Positions 7,041-11,271 of a DNA stretch of 11,271 nucleotides are shown piece after piece. Under the pieces are notes generated by a model. The model had not been told where the DNA came from, searched no databases, and saw nothing but the letters and a program-made list of their open reading frames with translations. Position 1 is the first letter of the stretch; every line of letters starts with the position of its first letter. Source of the stretch: Candidatus Methanoperedentaceae archaeon. GTDB taxonomy: Archaea; Halobacteriota; Methanosarcinia; Methanosarcinales; Methanoperedenaceae. Both the position numbers and the translations under genes were made by a program. The DNA lies in the NCBI GenBank assembly GCA_027371625.1, contig DAHXMQ010000141.1, positions 1 through 11,271 of the forward strand, in the 5' to 3' direction.

Positions 7041-8439
7041 AGTTTTTATTGCTTCTATCTAGCATCAATTCCTTCTTCTTTTCATAATATCTGTGCGGCA
7101 TCCTGAGTCCGGATATCCAGCAGCGCGTGCAGTTCTCGTATCCAATGCAGTAGGGAGCGAAGCCATTGATGCCGTAGCAGTATTTCGGTTCGTTCGTGTA
7201 CGGTTCGAGCAGCGAGTTCAACTGATATCTGCTGTAGTCCCGGTCGAAATCCGGTACTCCTATTTTCTTTTCGATTATATCAATGCACTGTTCTACACTG
7301 TAGAACCACATCAGCGTGGAGAACATTGCTGCGCGCATCTGGTGCGGTAGAGCTTTTTCTTTGACTGCGCGGCTGAAACATGGGAACACCATGAGGCTAT
7401 TGAAGTCGTCTATGCTCGACAGCATGATTTTCCTGGGGCGGCTTATTTTTATTAGGTTCCTTTCATTGACCAGTACTTGTAGAACTCCGCACCGGCTTTT
7501 ATTCTGCACGAGCAGCGCAAGCAGTTCGGCAGGCTGCAGGTTAACAAGTCTGCTTCTCACGTCAGTTTCCCACAATGCTGCAGGGCGGTAGCTCATAACG
7601 TTGTTTTTTAATCTGTTTGCCGTTATGAGTTCGTTCAAGCTTCCTGAAGCTTCAAGAGCGTTGTTGATGAATTCCATCGCAGCGTAAGCTTCAATATCCG
7701 CATCAGGAATATGTTCGCTGTTCAGTACCCAGGGTCCGTGGAAGTTCACGATGGATTTAAGAACTTCGTTGAATATGCGGGTTTCAGAGGCGAACTTGGT
7801 TTTAACGGGATATGGAAGCGATTTATCGACGGCTTCAACAAGCGCCCAAAAAACCCGTTTCGAATACGTTTCAAAATGGCGCTTAAAAGAACTTGGAGGT
7901 ACACGAACGTGTTTTGACTTTATCTCGATGTCGGGCGACACAAGAAAGCCGCTCGCCGCTTTCAGCGGGATTACAGCGCATCCGTTCTCTATCCTTGCTT
8001 CGGGTGTATTGTATATCGCTTCGAGCATCCCAGAGCGCTGTGCCTGCGCTGGGATATGAAAATCTAATTCCGGGGAACCAGCAGTATTCGCGATAATGTC
8101 AGGCAGCGCCGGCAGTCTTGTGCCGTGGTACTCAAGCAGCAGGTTTTCGAACAGTTTCAGCGTGCGTTCTGTGAGTTTAGAGAAATTCGTCTCTTTAGAG
8201 CGCCACCCCGCTATGCCTGCAATGGCTGCAAGCCTCTGTGGAGTTCCAAGTTCTTCGAATTCCAGAGGTTTACCGGCTTTTCCCATGCAGCAGAGAAGGT
8301 AGTGTTCCACAAGCCCGATAATCTCATTCGTTTTCAATCCCTTGAGTCCAGTTGCCATTGCTTCTACAGTGGCGTTGGCTTCCATGCGGTGAGCGAATAT
8401 CACCGGGTTTGAAGACGGTTGGCAGGTATTTTCTATCAT
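7030..8439 (-). CDS. priL: DNA primase large subunit-like protein (PriL) with C-terminal Fe-S domain
   Basis: This 469-residue protein is the likely partner of the PriS encoded just upstream. The C-terminal third matches the archaeal and eukaryotic PriL Fe-S domain: FPCFSR (C354), then LPHQMRAAMFSTLMWF, then VPDFDRDYSRYQL, then cysteines C421, C431, C437 and C440 (more than the four needed for a 4Fe-4S cluster). In the family this domain helps start primer synthesis. The first 340 residues are helical and unlike ordinary short archaeal PriL in sequence as far as I can tell, so they may be a divergent PriL N-domain or an addition. The ATG overlaps the PriS stop by four bases (ATGA), so subunits are made together. 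The family call is good for the C-terminus and weaker for the rest. Confidence 0.82.
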   Translation of the reverse strand: MIENTCQPSSNPVIFAHRMEANATVEAMATGLKGLKTNEIIGLVEHYLLCCMGKAGKPLEFEELGTPQRLAAIAGIAGWRSKETNFSKLTERTLKLFENLLLEYHGTRLPALPDIIANTAGSPELDFHIPAQAQRSGMLEAIYNTPEARIENGCAVIPLKAASGFLVSPDIEIKSKHVRVPPSSFKRHFETYSKRVFWALVEAVDKSLPYPVKTKFASETRIFNEVLKSIVNFHGPWVLNSEHIPDADIEAYAAMEFINNALEASGSLNELITANRLKNNVMSYRPAALWETDVRSRLVNLQPAELLALLVQNKSRCGVLQVLVNERNLIKISRPRKIMLSSIDDFNSLMVFPCFSRAVKEKALPHQMRAAMFSTLMWFYSVEQCIDIIEKKIGVPDFDRDYSRYQLNSLLEPYTNEPKYCYGINGFAPYCIGYENCTRCWISGLRMPHRYYEKKKELMLDRSNKNYGK

Positions 8440-9323
8440 ATTACTTTATATTGCCAGTTCGGTCTGGCGATTATTTCTTCAATATCGTATGGATGGAACA
8501 GTTCCTGTACTCTTCTATTTACTCCGCCGTGAAGGCTTCCCGGAAACCTGAGTATTCTTCTTGCATCTATCGTAACCATGGTGTCTATGGGTATCTGCTT
8601 GTGATTGTCAAGCTGCTTTGCTACGAAATCTCTTGCGGGTCTTGAGTAATTCCAGGCATCAGGGTCGGTGACGTGTACGTGTGCTCCCTGTCCGCTGTAA
8701 TAAACGTGAATATCATCCGAGGAAAACCCCCATTCTATGAGTGTTCTTTTCAATTCAAAGGCTTTGTTAATGGCTATCTGAAGGCAGTTAAAGCAGTAAA
8801 GGTATCCTTTTTCAGGGTCTTTAATATGCTGTGGATGCACCGGCGGTATGCTGCCGATCATGCGGCGCCAGCTTATTACTTCTGCATCATCGGCATCGGG
8901 CTTCAATCCTGGATGATGTTCGCACATACCAGCCATTGCAACGTTCTTTGCGTCAATGTCGAAAGCAAGAAGCCAACTTTCATCTTTCATTTTAAGCGAG
9001 AAGTATAAGCTTTCTATTTGGCTGTTCTCTACCACGGCAGCTATAGGATCGAACCGCTTGAAATCCAGCAGCAGGTTCTGCAGCTTTTTAAGACCTTCTA
9101 TGTTATGGTTCGTCCTACGAAGGAAATCTTTCTCTTTTACGGCGCTTCCTTCCACAGTCTTGACTGGTTTCTGGAAAGCAAAGGCATATTCCATAGACGA
9201 AGATTTTGTTATGTACTCAGGCAGGCTGTTCCATGTCGTAGGGAATATATGTTTATAGTAAGACTGTATTTCCTTAGCGGTCGAAGGACGCCAGTCCGAG
9301 GATGAGATATCAAAGGGGTTCAT
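8436..9323 (-). CDS. priS: DNA primase small (catalytic) subunit PriS
   Basis: This 295-residue protein is the catalytic primase subunit that makes RNA or DNA primers. All hallmark motifs are present: the metal-binding FDIDA (D122, D124); the nucleotide-binding SGQGAHVHV (210-218); IDTMVT with the third Asp (about D247); and RRILRFPGSLHG (255-266). C134, H136 or H137, C177 and C180 fit the zinc-binding knuckle usual in archaeal PriS. It is shorter than many chromosomal archaeal PriS proteins, which, with its setting, suggests an element-borne copy. The ATG at 9323 has no clear ribosome site; a TATA box about 35 bases upstream would give a very short leader. It is the first gene of the primase operon. 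Confidence 0.93.
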   Translation of the reverse strand: MNPFDISSSDWRPSTAKEIQSYYKHIFPTTWNSLPEYITKSSSMEYAFAFQKPVKTVEGSAVKEKDFLRRTNHNIEGLKKLQNLLLDFKRFDPIAAVVENSQIESLYFSLKMKDESWLLAFDIDAKNVAMAGMCEHHPGLKPDADDAEVISWRRMIGSIPPVHPQHIKDPEKGYLYCFNCLQIAINKAFELKRTLIEWGFSSDDIHVYYSGQGAHVHVTDPDAWNYSRPARDFVAKQLDNHKQIPIDTMVTIDARRILRFPGSLHGGVNRRVQELFHPYDIEEIIARPNWQYKVI

Positions 9324-9332
9324 AGGTTACTC

Positions 9333-9368
9333 GTCGATTTGTATGGTTTTTTCACTTATAAGTTTCAC
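9333..9368 (-). promoter_or_regulatory. probable promoter of the primase operon
   Basis: Reading the minus strand, GAAAC (a BRE-like element) is followed by CTTATAAG (9362-9355), a good archaeal TATA box. A start about 25 bases on would fall near 9333, ten bases before the PriS ATG. A 6-bp-arm inverted repeat (TTTCAC 9363-9368, GTGAAA 9378-9383) abuts its upstream side and could be an operator. Confidence 0.55.
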
Positions 9369-9455
9369 GTAAGCACTGTGAAAGTGCGGTGATTTTTAAT
9401 GAAACAAACAGCTTTGTTCCTATTAATATTAACTTGATTCTTTTAGACAATCAGT

Positions 9456-9483
9456 ATTTCATTAATTGAAATAACATTTCAAT
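9456..9483. repeat. alternating ATTTCA/TGAAAT inverted repeat cluster
   Basis: ATTTCA (9456-9461), TGAAAT (9467-9472) and ATTTCA (9476-9481) occur in alternating orientation within 28 bases. The last two form part of a perfect 8-bp-arm hairpin with a three-base loop. Such clusters can be replication-initiator or regulator sites, but the sequence is A/T-rich and no initiator gene is seen nearby. Confidence 0.4.
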
Positions 9484-9826
9484 CATTTTTATTTCTTTAT
9501 CAATTATTAATAATCGCAATCTGTACAATCATTATAAATAAGATTTCCTTTCTTCTCACGCCAAATGCTTATTTCTTTATTAGGACTTAGAAACATCAAT
9601 GTTAATAACATAAAACCCAGTATCTTAAGACCATATTTTTCATTACAATAGCAAAATTCATATCCAGACAATTAGTGAATGTTAGATTTTCCATAATTTC
9701 AATCAATCGATAATGCTGCTGATTCTTTCAATCGCCCTCAAAATCTCCGCATACATCTCTGTCGAACATCTCCACCCCATGGGTATCATCTGATTCAGCG
9801 CATCCCGGGCCGTTATTGATGAGTTT

Positions 9827-9857
9827 GATTCCTGAAAACAGGAAAATATCGTCAAAC
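9827..9857 (-). repeat. degenerate terminal CRISPR repeat (probable)
   Basis: The eight bases CGTCAAAC at 9850-9857 match the repeat end exactly and lie at repeat-plus-spacer distance from the next repeat. About 16 of 31 bases match without gaps. Decay toward the leader-far side is typical of terminal repeats. Confidence 0.45.
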
Positions 9858-9889
9858 TCAGACGTATTAGTCTCCATTTCTTAGATAAT

Positions 9890-9920
9890 GTATCAATCCC
9901 ACAAGGGGTGGACGTCAAAC
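9890..9920 (-). repeat. CRISPR repeat, second from leader
   Basis: A 31-base repeat identical to 9956-9986. It contains GACGTC and a CCAC/GTGG short stem. Confidence 0.88.
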
Positions 9921-9955
9921 TTTGACCTTAAACCATTCATTGATTCAACAAAAAA

Positions 9956-9986
9956 GTATCAATCCCACAAGGGGTGGACGTCAAAC
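9956..9986 (-). repeat. CRISPR repeat, leader-proximal
   Basis: A 31-base repeat identical to 9890-9920. It is the first repeat after the leader. Confidence 0.88.
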
Positions 9987-10091
9987 AAGGCACATCAAGC
10001 ACGGCACCGGTCTTCATGAAAAAACTATCAAACAAAACGTTTATATTTAACCTTGGTTTCGTATATTAAGTTTCTGGTTGTTATTGGGGGG
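9987..10091 (-). promoter_or_regulatory. CRISPR leader with TATA promoter
   Basis: This 105-base segment between cas2 and the first repeat carries, on the minus strand, TTAAATATAAA (10050-10040), a good TATA box that would start transcription near 10015, about 30 bases before the first repeat. A second TATA-like ATATAC lies further upstream (about 10060-10070). It fits a leader in place and orientation; integration-site motifs are unknown. Confidence 0.65.
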
Positions 10092-10364
10092 TCAGATAAA
10101 GTTTGATTTCTCTGAAGCACTATCTCCGATAGCTGTCAATTGTAAGAATTTTTTATCTTCAACAGTCCATATACGAACATTTTCACCATCAGTAACCATA
10201 TCCTCCAGAGTATCTTTGAGTATTGTAAATTGTGTTGGTTTAAGTTCCCCTTCAAAAACGCTATTTTGAACCCATGTGAGGTATTGCCTACAGAAGGTCT
10301 TGAATAGATTTGTCCTATTGAACTGGACATCGTAAGCCAGCACAACATACAATTTAATCACCAT
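10092..10364 (-). CDS. cas2: CRISPR-associated protein Cas2
   Basis: This 90-residue protein is Cas2, the small dimeric partner that bridges two Cas1 dimers during spacer integration. It has the beta-strand start YVVLAYDV with the conserved Asp (D12), the family signature YLTWVQNSVFEGEL (28-41), and a final strand region ending near GD. Length is normal for the family. The ATG overlaps the cas1 stop by 11 bases, so the two are translated together. The leader and array follow directly, so this is a self-contained adaptation locus. The signature is most like Cas2 of type I-B and type III systems. Confidence 0.95.
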   Translation of the reverse strand: MVIKLYVVLAYDVQFNRTNLFKTFCRQYLTWVQNSVFEGELKPTQFTILKDTLEDMVTDGENVRIWTVEDKKFLQLTAIGDSASEKSNFI

Positions 10365-11118
10365 CAGGTATTTTTATAGGATCGTATTTCTCTATCCCTT
10401 CGATATGTTTGGCGTATTTATGCATCTCAAGCAGAAGTAAGTGCCTGTGAGATACTTTTCTCTTTAACTTTTTATGAAAAATTGTATGTTCCAGCCATTT
10501 ATCCCAATATTCCAGAAAAATTTTCTTCCCGTTTTCATTCAATAATATTCCCCCACCAACCTCGTTGAAATGCACTTGATTTGGCTGTAATATGCCCTCT
10601 TTCACAATTTGATAAAGAAACCGGTCAACAATTCCAGGTTTAAAAACCTCCGACAAATCCAGAGATAAAGCAAACCTTCCTGCGGCTGGTTCATGATAGA
10701 ATGGAATTGTAATATTTACAGAAGTTTTTCTTGCCGCCGTAATTATTGATGTATATAGCAAAGTATTCCCGAAAGAGATCAGACTATTCCCGTAATTGCT
10801 TGGGGGTCGTATCTCTCTTCGATCAATCTTGAATTCATCTGGCAACAGCGCATCAAAACGATTATAGTAATCTCGGCGCATGCGAGCCTCGATCAACATC
10901 ATATCCTGAATGGATTTTACATCATTTAAATCGCTATCGTTCAAAAAAGACGTGCTATTTCCCTCTATATGACCAAGGAACGCACGCATATTGTTCTCAA
11001 CACCTTTAACTAGTATTCGGGAAAGCTCCAATCGTTTTTGAATATCCGAATAAACAAGGCTTTGTTTAATAGTCAGATCTCCACTGAAATAATGTTCTTT
11101 CGGCCAGTATGTGCCCAT
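10354..11118 (-). CDS. cas1: CRISPR-associated Cas1, catalytic domain only (N-terminal domain missing)
   Basis: This 254-residue protein is the integrase Cas1 but lacks the usual N-terminal beta domain of about 80 residues. Its start, MGTYWPKEHYFSG, lines up with the linker that begins the helical domain in type I-B Cas1 (about TGSFYPRE). The catalytic domain looks complete: IEARMRRDYY (E77), PPSNYGNSLISFGNTLLY, YHEPAAGRF (H142), LSLDLSEVFKP (acidic D154/E157), GGILLNENG, and the basic tail HKKLKRKVSHR. In known Cas1 the missing domain forms the dimer interface and helps hold Cas2. An in-frame TGA lies just upstream of the ATG, so no longer frame exists here. A TATA region about 30 bases upstream shows that this short form has its own promoter. 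It may be a decayed gene, a natural short form, or one half of a split protein. Confidence 0.9.
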   Translation of the reverse strand: MGTYWPKEHYFSGDLTIKQSLVYSDIQKRLELSRILVKGVENNMRAFLGHIEGNSTSFLNDSDLNDVKSIQDMMLIEARMRRDYYNRFDALLPDEFKIDRREIRPPSNYGNSLISFGNTLLYTSIITAARKTSVNITIPFYHEPAAGRFALSLDLSEVFKPGIVDRFLYQIVKEGILQPNQVHFNEVGGGILLNENGKKIFLEYWDKWLEHTIFHKKLKRKVSHRHLLLLEMHKYAKHIEGIEKYDPIKIPDGD

Positions 11119-11181
11119 ATATAGTCAAATGCTAAACTTATACTAAATAAATATATAGTATAAGTATCAATTTATACGTCA
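11118..11181. promoter_or_regulatory. divergent promoter with perfect inverted repeat between cas1 and the plus-strand gene
   Basis: A perfect inverted repeat, ACTTATACTA (11136-11145) and TAGTATAAGT (11156-11165), has 10-bp arms around a 10-base A/T core AATAAATATA. That core lies 27 to 36 bases from both starts (ATG at 11118 on minus, 11181 on plus), so it probably serves as TATA region for both genes, giving near-leaderless messages. The symmetric arms suit a dimeric repressor. Each arm is followed by 15 or 17 bases and then ATGGG(C/T)AC, so the two start regions mirror each other. Confidence 0.6.
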
Positions 11182-11271
11182 TGGGTACTGAATGGAGAAT
11201 TATTCAAAGAAGGGGACAACTTAGGATTTATCTTAAGGACGAAAAGGATTTTGAACTTAAATTCAAACTTT
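11181..11271 (+). CDS. divergent gene, partial (30 codons, unrecognised)
   Basis: An ATG at 11181 opens a frame running to the window edge (30 full codons, no stop). The product starts MGTEWRIIQRRGQ and continues as alternating charged and hydrophobic residues that would make two beta strands. No ribosome site is seen; the TATA region lies about 30 bases upstream, so a leaderless message is likely. I do not recognise it. It could be another cas gene, or, as a hypothesis only, the separated N-terminal beta domain missing from the neighbouring Cas1. The first codons nearly copy those of cas1 (MGTYW and MGTEW). Too little is present to decide. Confidence 0.5.
   Translation, partial: MGTEWRIIQRRGQLRIYLKDEKDFELKFKL

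Larger units (their letters stand above)
9324..9826. other. A/T-rich non-coding region between primase operon and CRISPR array
   Basis: I see no convincing gene in these 500 bases. They hold the primase promoter, the inverted repeat at 9363-9383, an A/T-rich stretch (about 9400-9700) with a perfect 8-bp-arm hairpin ATTGAAAT/ATTTCAAT (9465-9472, 9476-9483), and scattered short direct repeats: ATTTCAATCA at 9476-9485 and 9696-9705, ATTTCTTTAT at 9491-9500 and 9571-9580, and CAATCATT at 9480-9487 and 9526-9533. The part from 9703 to 9826 is less A/T-rich and may be the decayed end of an old gene. Position next to the primase genes makes it a candidate origin, but this is inference. Confidence 0.5.
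9827..9986 (-). CRISPR. minimal CRISPR array: two identical repeats, one degenerate terminal repeat, two spacers
   Basis: Two identical 31-base repeats (9890-9920 and 9956-9986) flank a 35-base spacer (9921-9955). A further copy at 9827-9857 keeps only the last eight bases of the repeat intact (CGTCAAAC, plus-strand reading) and about half of the rest; it is separated by 32 bases, the right size for a second spacer. On the minus strand the repeat begins GTTTGACG and ends ATTGATAC, close to the ATTGAAAC-type 3' handle of many archaeal repeats, so the array is read right to left, away from cas2. The decayed copy is then at the leader-far end, as usual for terminal repeats. The inner CCAC/GTGG could form a short stem. 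The spacers match nothing else in this window. Confidence 0.85.

Noticed and set aside
9565..9651. A 28-codon plus-strand frame in the non-coding region
   Set aside because: There is no ribosome site or TATA box, and the length is within chance in A/T-rich DNA.
9703..9918. A 71-codon minus-strand open frame with ATG at 9918
   Set aside because: Its start and first residues come from the CRISPR repeat and it crosses a spacer and the degenerate repeat, so it is not a gene as read. The part below 9826 may be a decayed gene end, but nothing is recognisable.
9921..9955. Possible self-targeting spacer
   Set aside because: I compared the spacers by eye with the rest of the window and found no matching protospacer.
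1..11271. tRNA, rRNA, insertion sequence or transposase
   Set aside because: I saw no tRNA cloverleaf, rRNA-like conserved segment, transposase motif or terminal inverted repeats.

Overview
The window looks archaeal, and probably comes from a mobile or extrachromosomal element (plasmid, virus or integrated element) rather than core chromosome. The archaeal call rests on recognisable PriS and PriL primase subunits, A/T-rich TATA-type promoters about 25 to 35 bases before starts, mixed leaderless and Shine-Dalgarno starts, and a Cas1/Cas2 pair most like those of type I-B systems of methanogens and relatives. The mobile-element call is inference: almost every complete gene lies on the minus strand, most are short and unrecognised, and the recognisable ones handle DNA. 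I cannot name the host; a Methanosarcinales-type archaeon is a guess.

Layout on the minus strand, in order of transcription (right to left). (1) 11118-9827: a compact CRISPR adaptation locus, with an N-terminally truncated cas1, cas2, a leader with a TATA promoter, and a tiny array of two identical 31-base repeats plus one degenerate terminal repeat. No effector genes are visible. (2) 9826-9324: about 500 bases of A/T-rich non-coding DNA with inverted and direct repeats, a candidate control region or origin. (3) 9323-5610: an overlapping three-gene operon of PriS, a PriL-like protein with a C-terminal iron-sulfur domain, and a fusion of a NucS/RecB-like nuclease to a helix-hairpin-helix (endonuclease III-like) domain with its own four-cysteine cluster. 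(4) 5534-3308: five small or membrane proteins, mostly unrecognised, one with a zinc ribbon. (5) 3202-1: a second block with an unknown 237-residue protein, a Toprim-domain protein related to topoisomerase VI A-like proteins, a basic protein carrying an XPA-C-like motif, a three-helix membrane protein, and a partial gene that runs off the left edge.

The only plus-strand gene supported is a fragment starting at 11181. It diverges from cas1 across a 30-bp region with a perfect 10-bp-arm inverted repeat around a shared TATA region. Both genes begin with nearly the same codons (MGTYW and MGTEW), as if the start region had been duplicated in inverted orientation.

Taken together, the primase, nuclease-HhH fusion, Toprim and XPA-like genes look like a replication and repair set for a self-replicating element, with an attached minimal spacer-acquisition locus. 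The least ordinary items are the truncated cas1 with its mirror-image promoter and the nuclease-HhH fusion tied to the primase operon.
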